Positions 14,875 through 23,026 are shown, counted from the stretch's first letter. The stretch is DNA of 26,652 bases from Porphyromonadaceae bacterium UBA4259 (GCA_002396125.1 DGWL01000022.1:2512-29163); one strand, 5' to 3'. The notes: generated from the sequence alone by a model not told the origin. Translations and numbers: made by a program.

Positions 14875-16002
14875 CTATTTCAGCTTGCCGGCAAACCACT
14901 TGCGAATCACGCGTGTGGCGCAGTTCTTGTCGAGCACGTAATCGATGTTGTACTCATAGTCGCGACCCTCGCCATGATAGTTCTTAGCCTTTTTCAAGAG
15001 CTTGATGAGCGACGTCTTGGTGCGGTTTTTGTAGGCATAGTTGATAAAAGCCTTGGGATTGCGGTTGAAAAACATCATTCCCAAGTGCATGACACGGTCG
15101 CCAACCACAGGATTGTCGAGCAACTTGGCGCAAGCTCTATCAAGTCGCGACCAGTTGCCGGCCGCATCGCTCATGGGCGTGAGAATCAGCTCCAGGAGGT
15201 TGACAGCCTCGGCATTGGCCACATCGGCAATGGAGGCTCCCACATCGTTGGCACGTGCCGCAGTGTAATCCTCGCTGCCGTTGGTCACCTTGTCGAGCTT
15301 AATCTTGCCTGCAGGAGTGATGGTGTAGTAGCGCTTCATCGCCACCTTGCCAGGCGAGCCCTTGGGCTCATCCTTGAGATACCAATAGCGGTTCAAGGTG
15401 AAGTGGCTGGGGTCTTTCTTGTCAAAATCCATGTAGTAATCGCCCATGTTGAACGGAACGCTGTATTGCTTGTGCGGCTCAATGAGCAAAATGTCACGAA
15501 TGTCGTCATAGTAGCCCATCATCATGGCATCGGTGAGTTGCCCTTTCTCATCGTAGACTGCTATAAACTGCTCCAGATTCTCATGCTCACTCCTGAAGTA
15601 GCGCCCATTGCGAAACGCCCTGTAGACAACCACCGCATAGCACCCGTGCACGGCTTTTGCCGAAAACTTGAGCGGGTCGAAATCGTGTTTGTTGCGCTCG
15701 TTCTCATTCATGAAGAGTCCCATCACCTGCGGCATTTGGGCCGTCTCCTCATCGCAGAGGTTCAGCTTGGGAGCATAGTGCCACTCGCTGCTGAATTTAA
15801 TGTTGTTCAAGGTGTAGGCCTCACCGTCGTTCATATTGATGCCCGCACCTTCCACTCGGTTGCTTTTATTCATCCTTGATGGCATGGTGAACACCGGGTT
15901 TTTACAATTCTCGGGCAATCCCACCTTGGCTCTCCAGCCATCGGCAGCGCAAGCCGTCATCACCATTGTGACGGCAAGAAAGAAAGAAACTGATTTTTTC
16001 AT
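14875..16002 (-). CDS. Exported protein of unknown function
   Basis: A 375-residue protein with an N-terminal signal (MKKSVSFFLAVTMVMTACAADG). The end is ambiguous: Cys at position 18 could be a lipidation site, though the -3 Met makes a weak lipobox, or signal peptidase I may cut after ACA. I recognise no domain. The mature part is rich in Tyr, Lys and Asp, with a beta-like central stretch (QFIAVYDEKGQLTDAMMMGY, about 140-165) and a helical, basic C-terminus (KNRTKTSLIKLLKKAK). It is the last gene of the minus-strand operon, 27 nt after the SPOR-like gene and 22 nt before the terminator. A cell-envelope role is inferred only from export and neighbourhood. Confidence 0.75.
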   Translation of the reverse strand: MKKSVSFFLAVTMVMTACAADGWRAKVGLPENCKNPVFTMPSRMNKSNRVEGAGINMNDGEAYTLNNIKFSSEWHYAPKLNLCDEETAQMPQVMGLFMNENERNKHDFDPLKFSAKAVHGCYAVVVYRAFRNGRYFRSEHENLEQFIAVYDEKGQLTDAMMMGYYDDIRDILLIEPHKQYSVPFNMGDYYMDFDKKDPSHFTLNRYWYLKDEPKGSPGKVAMKRYYTITPAGKIKLDKVTNGSEDYTAARANDVGASIADVANAEAVNLLELILTPMSDAAGNWSRLDRACAKLLDNPVVGDRVMHLGMMFFNRNPKAFINYAYKNRTKTSLIKLLKKAKNYHGEGRDYEYNIDYVLDKNCATRVIRKWFAGKLK

Positions 16003-16029
16003 AACACAAGATTATGAGAATGTGAGAAA

Positions 16030-16458
16030 CTATTCGGTCAAAGCTTTAGTGCGAGGTTTCAGCGCGGGAATGCGCGACTCACCATCGGCAGGCGATTGTG
16101 GGCGATAGACGCACTTGGCAAGCCCCTTAGAGGGCCAAATCCACCAGTCGTCGCCCTTGAAGCCCGAGAGGATGCCATCGAGGTCCTTTTGTGCGTCCTC
16201 GCGCGAGTAGTAGCACTCGCAGCACAGGCGATACACAGTCTTTCCATTCACTTTAGTCTTGTAGACTGGATAGAAAACCACCTCGCTCATCGCCTCCGAC
16301 TGCTTGATGGCTGCGTTGAGCGATGTGTAACTGCCGCACACGATGTAATAGACGGTGCGCATCTTCTTCATGGTTTTTGCATGAATTGTTGTTGAACCCA
16401 CACCCATGAGCACGACAAGCAACAAGAGTGGTAACGTTTTTCTTAGAATTCTTTTCAT
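16030..16458 (-). CDS. Small exported SPOR-like domain protein
   Basis: A 142-residue protein with a signal peptide (MKRILRKTLPLLLLVVLMGVGSTTIHA). Residues about 35-105 have the SPOR pattern: YYIVCGSYTSLNAAIKQSEAM, then YPVYKTKVNGKTVYRLCCECYYSREDAQKDLD, i.e. an aromatic-rich GSF/GSY strand, helix, and R-V-type strand with SREDA helix. SPOR domains bind peptidoglycan glycan strands stripped of peptides, often at division sites. Unusual here are the three cysteines (VCGSY, CCECYY) where most SPOR domains have V, G or P, and a short basic Pro-rich C-terminal tail. It sits 39 nt after ribH and 27 nt before the exported unknown protein. Confidence 0.72.
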   Translation of the reverse strand: MKRILRKTLPLLLLVVLMGVGSTTIHAKTMKKMRTVYYIVCGSYTSLNAAIKQSEAMSEVVFYPVYKTKVNGKTVYRLCCECYYSREDAQKDLDGILSGFKGDDWWIWPSKGLAKCVYRPQSPADGESRIPALKPRTKALTE

Positions 16459-16497
16459 AATAGTCAGTTTTTTTATAAGAGGTTAAAAATAATGTCA

Positions 16498-16983
16498 TTA
16501 GCTGTAGCGGCGTGCAATGGCGGCCATCTCGATAGCGGCCTCGGCGGCTTCGATGCCCTTGTTGCACAGTGCGCCGCCTGCACGATCGAGAGCCTGCTGC
16601 TCATCGTCGGTGGTGAGGACGCAAAATATCACAGGCACGTCGCCCGTGGCGTTGAGCATGGTGCAACCTTGAGTGGCGCTGTCGCACACATAGTCGAAGT
16701 GAGGCGTTCCGCCACGAATCACGCACCCTATCATTATCACCGCGTCATAGTCGCCGGTTTTAGCCATCTGCGCCGCGGCAAAGGTAAGTTCAATCGTGCC
16801 TGGCACACGCTGCACCGTGATGTCATCGGCACTGTAGCCTGCCTGCACAAAACGCTCTATTGCTCCGTTGAGCAAGGCATCGGTGACATTGTTGTTCCAC
16901 TTGGCAGCGACAATAGCAACCTTGAAATCATCAAGGTGAGGCAGCTCGCCACACTTATAACTTGATTGTAATTGAGTTGACAT
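16498..16983 (-). CDS. ribH: 6,7-dimethyl-8-ribityllumazine synthase
   Basis: RibH condenses 5-amino-6-ribitylamino-uracil with 3,4-dihydroxy-2-butanone 4-phosphate, the penultimate step of riboflavin synthesis, in the cytoplasm. The 161-residue form starting MSTQLQSSYK matches family length. The reading frame extends upstream to an earlier start, but that extension is not family-like. Motifs: VAIVAAKWNNNVTDALLNGA (substrate site), RVPGTIELTFAA, VIRGGTPHFDYV with the catalytic His at 95, VLTTDDEQQALDRAGG and NKGIEAAEAAIEM. No other rib gene is adjacent; it lies 84 nt after the cytoplasmic TPR gene in a mixed operon. Confidence 0.96.
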   Translation of the reverse strand: MSTQLQSSYKCGELPHLDDFKVAIVAAKWNNNVTDALLNGAIERFVQAGYSADDITVQRVPGTIELTFAAAQMAKTGDYDAVIMIGCVIRGGTPHFDYVCDSATQGCTMLNATGDVPVIFCVLTTDDEQQALDRAGGALCNKGIEAAEAAIEMAAIARRYS

Positions 16984-17067
16984 AGGTGTTAAAAGTAAAA
17001 TTGTTATGTAGTTAAGTTGTTTTGCTGTTAGTAAAGTAATCAAATAGTGGAGAAATCGGGTGGACTC

Positions 17068-18063
17068 TTAAAAAATGCTCTTGAGCAAGGTCATGATGTT
17101 AGTATTCTTGTTCTTGTTGTTGAGCAGGTTTTCAATCTCAATAAGCTCGTTGGTGGCATTGAGTTTCTTGGCTAGCGGCTGCAACGACTGCAACAGCTGC
17201 TCGGCGCTCTCGCGGCGGTTTGCCACCTTGTTGAGCGCCTTGGCAAGCCCTATCGAGAGCGTGAGTTCCTTGTGCCCCATGCGCGTGCTCACCTTCTTTT
17301 GGTAGCGCAGCGCCTTGGTGTAATACTTGGCGGCATTGCGGCCGTTTCCCATCTCGAGCATGATGTCACCCTCCTTCTTGAGAGAGTTCACCAGGTTGAC
17401 AAGAGCCTCGCGTGTCTTTTTGCTGTCGGGGTCATGGAGCATGCCGGTGTAGAGTTTCACCTCGTCGTCGTAGTGCTTGAGCACGCTCATTTGCTGCGTC
17501 TTGGAAGTGATGATACTCGTTGATGCCTCTACTGCATAGACCAGCATTGGCGAGAAGCGCCGCTCGTTCTTTTTCACCAGCCGCTCAAAGAGCTTTTGAC
17601 TCTTGGTAAGCTCTTTCTTGGCGCGAGCTCCGTCGCCCAAGCTGTTGTGCACGCTGGCAAGATTATAGAGCAACGACGCCAGCACAGCCAGGAAATCCTC
17701 TTTCTTCTTGCTGGTGATTTCCACCATTTGCATCAGCGCATTCTCAGCGGCACCCAGAGCGAGCATGAAGTCGCTATTGGCAATGAAGATGCTCATCCTG
17801 GCCAGCCACAGCCAGCTCACGTGAAGCGCGGGAATGTCGGCATAGCTCTCGTCGAAGACCAGCGTGTCGATGAGCGGTGCCGCGTCGGCATTGCGGCCGA
17901 TGCTCATGAGGTGCAGCACTTGCCACAACTTCACCTCAAGAACTTGTGTGCGTGACATGTTCTCAAAGTCGGGCTGCTTGTCAAGAGTGTCGATTTGCGC
18001 CTTCGCCACGGTAATGTCGGTGGTGAGACGCGGAAACGATGCTTCAATGAGTAATGGCTTCAT
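17068..18063 (-). CDS. Cytoplasmic tetratricopeptide-repeat protein
   Basis: A 331-residue, mostly helical protein without signal peptide or membrane segments. TPR-like units are seen around residues 130-165 (LLYNLASVHNSLGDGARAKKELTKSQKLFERL) and 225-255 (EGDIMLEMGNGRNAAKYYTKALRYQKKV), with further helical pairs to the C-terminus (SAEQLLQSLQPLAKKLNATNELIEIENLL). A TPR protein just upstream of ribH is, to my knowledge, common in Bacteroidales; its function is unknown. It lies 44 nt after the PfkB-like gene. Confidence 0.8.
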   Translation of the reverse strand: MKPLLIEASFPRLTTDITVAKAQIDTLDKQPDFENMSRTQVLEVKLWQVLHLMSIGRNADAAPLIDTLVFDESYADIPALHVSWLWLARMSIFIANSDFMLALGAAENALMQMVEITSKKKEDFLAVLASLLYNLASVHNSLGDGARAKKELTKSQKLFERLVKKNERRFSPMLVYAVEASTSIITSKTQQMSVLKHYDDEVKLYTGMLHDPDSKKTREALVNLVNSLKKEGDIMLEMGNGRNAAKYYTKALRYQKKVSTRMGHKELTLSIGLAKALNKVANRRESAEQLLQSLQPLAKKLNATNELIEIENLLNNKNKNTNIMTLLKSIF

Positions 18064-18107
18064 GCTGCTGTGTTAAATATTCAATAAATGCCGTGTTATA
18101 TAGCTAG

Positions 18108-19049
18108 TTACTGATTGCTATTGTGGAGGAGTTGCGCTTTTTCCCTTGCAAAGTCGCCGCTCAGGCAGTTGCCGGGATTAGCGGCGCAGCAAGCTGCGAA
18201 CTCAAACGCCTGGTTCATAATCTCCTTCCACACTTGCGGGTTGAGCGTGGGGATGTCGGCCTGATGCAAGTCGCATCTTATTATCTCGTAGATGATGCCC
18301 GCAATGAATCCTGCCTGCCACCCCAAGTGATTGGAGGTGCTGCCGGTGAAGGGGCACACTGTTTTGTCGATGCCCTTGTAGATGGTGGCATTGTCGTCAG
18401 GGGTAATGTGAATATAGGTTGGCCCGTAGAACTTGATGTGGTTGTTATACACCTTGTCGCTATCTTGGTTGGGGAACATGGTGTTAATGTCCTTGTCGTG
18501 GTCCACAACCAGCGTTGAGACCTCAAAGTTCTCAAGAATATTAGGCATCACCTTGGTGAGATTAAACTGTGTTCCATGCTGGAAACCGGGCAGGTAGATA
18601 ACAATGGCCTTGCGCTCGGCGGCATAGCTAAGCAGGTCGTAGAGACGCTCGCGTTGTGGAGTGTCGATGGCATAGTAGGAGCCAAAGAGCACGATATCAT
18701 CCTCATCGATGCGCGGCCAAATCACGTTGAATCGCTCTTGCGGATACACACCATAGTTTACAATCCTGTCCTGCTCACCCTCGTGCTTGAAGATTGCGGC
18801 CAGTGGAGTGGAACCGTCGGTGTAGCGGTCGATTGATTTTGTGTCGACATGGTGACTCTCAAAGAAGTCCACAACCCAGTCGCCCACCTCGTCGGTGCAA
18901 CACTCACTCACCATCGAGACGGTGAGTCCCAGCTCTCCCAGCGAGGCAGCGGCGTTGCTCACACGCCCGCCCACAAATGAGCACACAGGTTGCTGATTCA
19001 GGTAAACGGTGTCTAAAATAGACTCGCCAATTGCAATGATTTTTCGCAT
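18108..19049 (-). CDS. PfkB/ribokinase-fold protein lacking the catalytic GAGD motif
   Basis: A 313-residue protein of the PfkB carbohydrate kinase family: N-terminal IIAIGESILDTVY, the first signature VGGRVSNAAASLGELG (26-41), and the family-like DDIVLFGSYYAID and IKFYGPTYIHITPDDNATIY. In active PfkB kinases the second signature carries DTxGAGDxF, whose GAG forms the anion hole and whose Asp is the catalytic base. Here the aligned segment reads TGSTSNHLGWQAGFIAGI, with Leu at 242 in place of the Asp. The downstream A-G-(x)3-G-(I/L) helix is kept, so the alignment is firm. Loss of phosphotransfer activity is therefore likely, though ligand binding may remain. It is first in the minus-strand operon with the TPR protein and ribH. 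Confidence 0.87.
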   Translation of the reverse strand: MRKIIAIGESILDTVYLNQQPVCSFVGGRVSNAAASLGELGLTVSMVSECCTDEVGDWVVDFFESHHVDTKSIDRYTDGSTPLAAIFKHEGEQDRIVNYGVYPQERFNVIWPRIDEDDIVLFGSYYAIDTPQRERLYDLLSYAAERKAIVIYLPGFQHGTQFNLTKVMPNILENFEVSTLVVDHDKDINTMFPNQDSDKVYNNHIKFYGPTYIHITPDDNATIYKGIDKTVCPFTGSTSNHLGWQAGFIAGIIYEIIRCDLHQADIPTLNPQVWKEIMNQAFEFAACCAANPGNCLSGDFAREKAQLLHNSNQ

Positions 19050-19167
19050 TGAATTTTGATATATATAATAATTAACTAGTCGTTACTATCTAGCCATAGA
19101 GGCAATATCTTTGATTTTCAAGTGTTTTGAGGCTCCACATGAGGCTAGAGCACCAATTTATGAATTA

Positions 19168-19175
19168 CAAAAGTA
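19168..19175 (-). promoter_or_regulatory. Possible -7 box for the PfkB-ribH operon
   Basis: On the minus strand TACTTTTG (19175-19168) fits TAnnTTTG. No convincing -33 element is found at the usual distance. The leader would be about 110 nt, and nothing resembling an FMN riboswitch was recognised in it. Confidence 0.4.
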
Positions 19176-19219
19176 AGAATTTTTTCTCACACTTGAGCAT
19201 ATTTCCCCCAAAAAAGAAC

Positions 19220-19227
19220 TACCTTTG
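19220..19227 (+). promoter_or_regulatory. -7 box for the rRNA methyltransferase gene
   Basis: TACCTTTG is an exact TAnnTTTG match, 46 bp before the ATG at 19274. The nearest TTG (19193-19195) is 24 bp away, further than in the other promoters here, so the upstream element is weak. Together with the box at 19168 it would make a compact divergent promoter region. Confidence 0.55.
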
Positions 19228-19273
19228 CAGCGAAATTATGCACGAAGCATGATTCCATTAATCTTAACAAGTT

Positions 19274-20890
19274 ATGAGCGAGACTTTTGAAATGGTGGCA
19301 AAAACCTTCCAAGGGCTGGAAGGAGTTCTTAGTGATGAACTTAACGCGCTTGGAGCACAAGAGGTTACTCAAGGCAGGCGCATGGTGTCGTTCAAGGGCG
19401 ACAAGGAAATGATGTATAGGGCCAATTTCTCCCTGCGCACCGCATTGCGCATTCTCAAGCCCTTCTACTCTTTCACGTCGACCAATGCCGACGACCTCTA
19501 CGAGCAGGTGAAAAAGTTCAACTGGGAGAACATGATGAGCGAGAACAGCACGTTCTCGATCGACTGCACCGTCAATAGCGAGTCGTTCAAGCACTCACGC
19601 TTCGTTACCTATCGCGTGAAAGACGGCATCGTTGACTACTTCAGTGAGCTGCGCGGCAAGCGCCCCTCGATTCGCCTCAATTCCCCCGACTATCAGTTCA
19701 ACGTGCACATCAACGGCAACAACGTCACCATCTCGCTCGACTCCTCGGGCGAACCCCTCTACAAGCGCGGATGGCGCGTGGCACAGACCGACGCTCCCAT
19801 CAACGAGGTGCTGGCTGCAGGCATCATCAAGCTCAGCGGTTGGGATGGCCAGAGCAATCTGGTTGACCCTATGTGCGGCTCGGGAACTTTCCTGATTGAG
19901 GCCGCTCTCATCGCCACAAACATGAGTCCGGGCCTTTACCGCAAGGAATATGCGTTCCAAAAGTGGCCCGACTACGACGCCGAGCTTTTTGAGACAATCT
20001 ACAACGATGATAGCGGTGAGCGCGAGTTCAACCACAAGATTTACGGCTATGACATTCTGGGCAAAGCGGTTGCCACCACTCTTGCCAACGTGAAGAATGC
20101 CGGCCTCACTCAATATATTGAAGTTGAGCGCAAGTCAATCGAGGAGCATGAGACTGCTCCCGAGAAGGGTGTGCTCATCACCAACCCTCCCTATGGCGAG
20201 CGCCTCACCGGCGACGACCTGCCTCAGCTCTATTCCACACTTGGTGAAAAGATGAAGAAGGTGTTTGTGGGCTACGACTGCTGGCTGATATGTGGCAGCA
20301 ACAAGGAGCTCATCGACAGCCTGGGCCTGAAGGCTTCGTTGCACTACCCACTGCTCAATGGCGACATAGAATGCGAGCTGCGCGAATACGTGATTTTCGA
20401 CGGCAGCTACGACGACTTGCGCCGCAAGGGCGGAACAATCAAGAACGAAGGATTCCGCGCCAGCGACAAGCCATCCTTTGCACGCAAGGAGCGACACGAC
20501 GAGCCCCGACGCGACTTCAAGCGTGGCGACCGTCGCGAGGGCGGCTTCAAGCGCCGTGATGCCGAGGGCGGCAAGCGTCGTGAGTTCAAGCGTGGTGACG
20601 ACCGCGGTGTAAACCCCATGCGCAGGCACCACGACGACAGCGACCGCGGTGTAAACCCCATGCGCCGTGCACAGGGCGATGATAACCTGCACGTTTACCG
20701 CAGCGATCGTCCCTATGTCGACCGCGATGCCGATGGTGCGGCACAATCAGGTGGGCATCGCCGCACATTCTCGTTCCACGGTCCACGTTTGGGCGAAGAC
20801 AAGGAGCGTCCCATCTTCAAGGGTCGCCGCAACGGTTGGAAACGCCGCGACGCCACCACAGGCGACGGCAATGAGGGACAACAAGATTAA
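19274..20890 (+). CDS. THUMP-domain class I SAM-dependent RNA methyltransferase (RlmL/YpsC-like) with basic tail
   Basis: A 538-residue protein. Residues about 1-160 form the N-terminal ferredoxin-like/THUMP region (FEMVAKTFQGLEGVLSDEL...GRRMVSF). The methyltransferase follows, with motif I DPMCGSGTFLIEA (198-210), IYGYDI near 257 and the catalytic NPPYGER (304-310). This is the group that makes N2-methylguanosine in 23S rRNA, such as the N-terminal half of E. coli RlmL. From about 380 on, the chain becomes a disordered Arg/Asp/Gly-rich tail of some 155 residues with FKRGD, KRRD and two copies of DRGVNPMRR (443-451, 457-465), encoded by a perfect 25-bp direct repeat. The tail is probably an RNA-binding extension. 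The gene starts a probable operon with the membrane protein and pdxB. Confidence 0.9.
   Translation: MSETFEMVAKTFQGLEGVLSDELNALGAQEVTQGRRMVSFKGDKEMMYRANFSLRTALRILKPFYSFTSTNADDLYEQVKKFNWENMMSENSTFSIDCTVNSESFKHSRFVTYRVKDGIVDYFSELRGKRPSIRLNSPDYQFNVHINGNNVTISLDSSGEPLYKRGWRVAQTDAPINEVLAAGIIKLSGWDGQSNLVDPMCGSGTFLIEAALIATNMSPGLYRKEYAFQKWPDYDAELFETIYNDDSGEREFNHKIYGYDILGKAVATTLANVKNAGLTQYIEVERKSIEEHETAPEKGVLITNPPYGERLTGDDLPQLYSTLGEKMKKVFVGYDCWLICGSNKELIDSLGLKASLHYPLLNGDIECELREYVIFDGSYDDLRRKGGTIKNEGFRASDKPSFARKERHDEPRRDFKRGDRREGGFKRRDAEGGKRREFKRGDDRGVNPMRRHHDDSDRGVNPMRRAQGDDNLHVYRSDRPYVDRDADGAAQSGGHRRTFSFHGPRLGEDKERPIFKGRRNGWKRRDATTGDGNEGQQD
20599..20665 (+). repeat. 25-bp direct repeat inside the methyltransferase tail
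   Basis: Positions 20599-20623 and 20641-20665 are identical over 25 bp, 42 bp start to start, and in frame. Each encodes DRGVNPMR; an Arg follows in both, giving DRGVNPMRR twice. The perfect nucleotide match suggests a recent in-frame duplication. Confidence 0.9.
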
Positions 20891-20966
20891 TTTTCAGCAC
20901 ATGGCCTGTCGTGCAGGTCATTGCCCCGTCGGCTTGTTTAATTGTTAGCTCGTTTACTAAAATATC

Positions 20967-21956
20967 ATGGCCAAGAAAGGCAGTTACATAGTTGATTATT
21001 TTAATAATCGAGGGTTCTTCGGGCTCTCGATACTGCTGCTCATTATCTTCTCGGTGATTGCCAGTGGCAACTTTGAGGTGCCACAGCGCGGCTATGGCAC
21101 CTTCCACAATCTTGCCACCTGGATACAGAGCAGCGACACGTCATGCTTTGTGGCTGTGCTGTGCAATGTGATAACGGGCGTGCTGCTTGTCACGCTCAAC
21201 ATCATGTTCCGCTACATCAAGAGCTACAACTGCTTTGTGTTTGCGGCGGTGTTTGTGCTCTTGCAGGGCATCAACCCGTTCTTGAGCACACGCTTCTTTG
21301 CCGGCACGGCGATGTGCCTGGTGGTTGTGGTGGCGCTGTTCTTCACTTTTGAGCAGTATGGCAAGCGCGGTGGCGCCTCGCAGGGAATGTTCCTGGTGAT
21401 GGCGTTACTCTCGTTCTTCACGCTATATCACTATGTTTTCTTCTTGCTGATGCCGCTTTTTGTGCTAGGCTTTGCCTACATGCGCGTACTCGACGTGCGT
21501 GGTGCCTTTGCAGTGGTATTTGGCATCATCACCCCCTACTGGATAGCACTGGGTACCGGCCTTGAGAGCCTGAGCGCCTTCCAAGCGCCTCAGTTCAGCG
21601 CCGTGTGGGAGAGCACGCCACAGTTTGCCGCCCGTGGCTGGGCAATTACAATGGCAATCGTCACCGTCGCTCTCACTGTGCTGGTGACGGTGAGCAACTT
21701 CAACACAATGCTCAACTACAGTGTACACGTGCGCGCCTACAACAATTTCTTCGTTGCCCTCTCGGTGTGGGTACTGCTGATGATGGCTATTGACTTCAAC
21801 GACTTCCTGTTCTACATGCCACTACTCAACATGTGCTTCGCCATCCAGTTTGGCCACTGGTATGTTATTTCTCCCCACGAGACCCGTCAGCCCGTGACCA
21901 TGTGGCTGCTTGCCGCAATGCTCACAGCGTTTATCATAGCAATGGTGATTGCCTAA
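20967..21956 (+). CDS. Polytopic inner-membrane protein, DUF6427-like
   Basis: A 329-residue protein with roughly nine hydrophobic segments, starting FFGLSILLLIIFSVIA at about 18 and ending MWLLAAMLTAFIIAMVIA. The short N-terminus (MAKKGSYIVDYFNNRG) is basic and there is no cleavable signal. A conserved-looking sequence FNDFLFYMPLLNMCFAIQFGHWY lies near the C-terminus. The overall size and pattern resemble the Bacteroidota membrane family DUF6427, but I cannot confirm membership by eye and the function is unknown. It follows the methyltransferase by 76 nt and overlaps pdxB by one base (TAATG), so translation of the two is probably coupled. Confidence 0.72.
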   Translation: MAKKGSYIVDYFNNRGFFGLSILLLIIFSVIASGNFEVPQRGYGTFHNLATWIQSSDTSCFVAVLCNVITGVLLVTLNIMFRYIKSYNCFVFAAVFVLLQGINPFLSTRFFAGTAMCLVVVVALFFTFEQYGKRGGASQGMFLVMALLSFFTLYHYVFFLLMPLFVLGFAYMRVLDVRGAFAVVFGIITPYWIALGTGLESLSAFQAPQFSAVWESTPQFAARGWAITMAIVTVALTVLVTVSNFNTMLNYSVHVRAYNNFFVALSVWVLLMMAIDFNDFLFYMPLLNMCFAIQFGHWYVISPHETRQPVTMWLLAAMLTAFIIAMVIA

Positions 21957-22960
21957 TGAAAATCATTGCCGACAGCAAAATTCCCTACTTGCGTGGCCTG
22001 CTTGAAAATGCCGGCCATGAAGTTGTCTACTTGCCTGGAGCGCAGACAACCGCCAGTGATGTGCGCGACGCCGAGGTGCTGCTCACACGCACACGCACAC
22101 GTTGCGACAGCTCTTTGCTCAATGGCAGCCGGGTGGAATTTATTGGCACGGCAACCATTGGCACCGATCACATCGACCTCGACTACTGCCGGCAGCACGG
22201 CATCACCGTGGAGAACGCTCCCGGCTGCAACGCGCCGGCTGTGGCGCAGTGGGTGCATGCCTCAATATTGCAATGGCTCAAAGCCCGTGAAACAAACAGC
22301 CCCATCACATTGGGCATTGTGGGCGTGGGGCACGTGGGGAGCATCGTTGCACGATGGGCGCGGCAACTGGGCTACCGCGTGCTGCTCAACGACCCACCAA
22401 GGGCCAATCAAGAGGGAAATGACGCTTTTTCAACGCTAGAACAGCTACAGCGCGAGTGCGATATCATCACTTTTCACACACCCTTGACCACCGGCGGCGA
22501 CTACCCCACTTGGCACATGTGTGACAAGCAATTCCTGAGCAACTTGCAGCGCTGCCGCTTGATTCTCAATGCGGCGCGAGGCGCGGTGTGCGACAACCGT
22601 GCTCTGCTTGACTGGCAAGGCGAGGTGGCACTCGACTGCTGGGAAGACGAGCCCGCCATTAGCCGGCCTTTGCTGGAGAAAGCTTTTGTTGCCACACCTC
22701 ACATTGCCGGCTACAGCCTGCAGGGAAAGCAGCGAGGCACAGCAATGATTATCGACGCTCTCAACCGCCGCTACGGCTGGCACATCGAGCCTCAACGCGC
22801 CTCAACACCGCAGGCCGGGGCCCGGCACGTCACAGCACAATCAATCCTTAAAAGCTACAACCCACTCGCCGACACCACTCTGCTCAAAACCTCACCCGGC
22901 AACTTCGAACACTTGCGCAACAACTACCCCCTGCGCCAGGAAATTGACGCGGAATTTTGA
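21956..22960 (+). CDS. pdxB: Erythronate-4-phosphate dehydrogenase
   Basis: PdxB oxidises 4-phospho-D-erythronate in the DXP-dependent pathway to pyridoxal 5'-phosphate. The 334-residue product begins MKIIADSKIPYLRG at the ATG sharing its A with the stop codon of the previous gene; the frame is open further upstream but that part lies within the membrane protein gene. It shows the D-2-hydroxyacid dehydrogenase pattern: Rossmann GIVGVGHVGS near 120, DPPR typical of PdxB, and the catalytic triad Arg208 (NAARGAVCDN), Glu230 (DCWEDEP) and His249 (TPHIAGYS). The C-terminal dimerisation region is short relative to the E. coli protein (378 residues), as appears usual in Bacteroidales. Confidence 0.94.
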   Translation: MKIIADSKIPYLRGLLENAGHEVVYLPGAQTTASDVRDAEVLLTRTRTRCDSSLLNGSRVEFIGTATIGTDHIDLDYCRQHGITVENAPGCNAPAVAQWVHASILQWLKARETNSPITLGIVGVGHVGSIVARWARQLGYRVLLNDPPRANQEGNDAFSTLEQLQRECDIITFHTPLTTGGDYPTWHMCDKQFLSNLQRCRLILNAARGAVCDNRALLDWQGEVALDCWEDEPAISRPLLEKAFVATPHIAGYSLQGKQRGTAMIIDALNRRYGWHIEPQRASTPQAGARHVTAQSILKSYNPLADTTLLKTSPGNFEHLRNNYPLRQEIDAEF

Positions 22961-22982
22961 ACCGATAGCAAAAAAGTGAAGG

Positions 22983-23026
22983 CTATGACAAAACAGTCAT
23001 CTTGTCATAGTTTAATCTTTTTATTT
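22983..23026 (+). terminator. Terminator-like hairpin after pdxB
   Basis: CTATGACAA (22983-22991) pairs perfectly with TTGTCATAG (23002-23010) across a 10-nt loop, followed by the T-rich TTTAATCTTTTTATTT. The stem is AT-rich, so moderate strength is expected. It lies 22 nt after the pdxB stop. Confidence 0.7.

Noticed and set aside
16984..17043. Upstream in-frame start extending ribH by 20 residues
   Set aside because: The extension (MITLLTAKQLNYITILLLTP) has no counterpart in lumazine synthases and occupies the intergenic gap. The MSTQ start gives the normal length.
18108..19049. A frameshift as the cause of the missing GAGD motif in the PfkB-like gene
   Set aside because: The reading frame keeps family-like sequence on both sides of the motif, and the following AGFIAGI helix is in register, so substitution is more likely than a frame error.
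20599..20665. The 25-bp repeat as the start of a CRISPR array
   Set aside because: There are only two units, inside a coding frame with a 17-bp gap, and no cas genes nearby.
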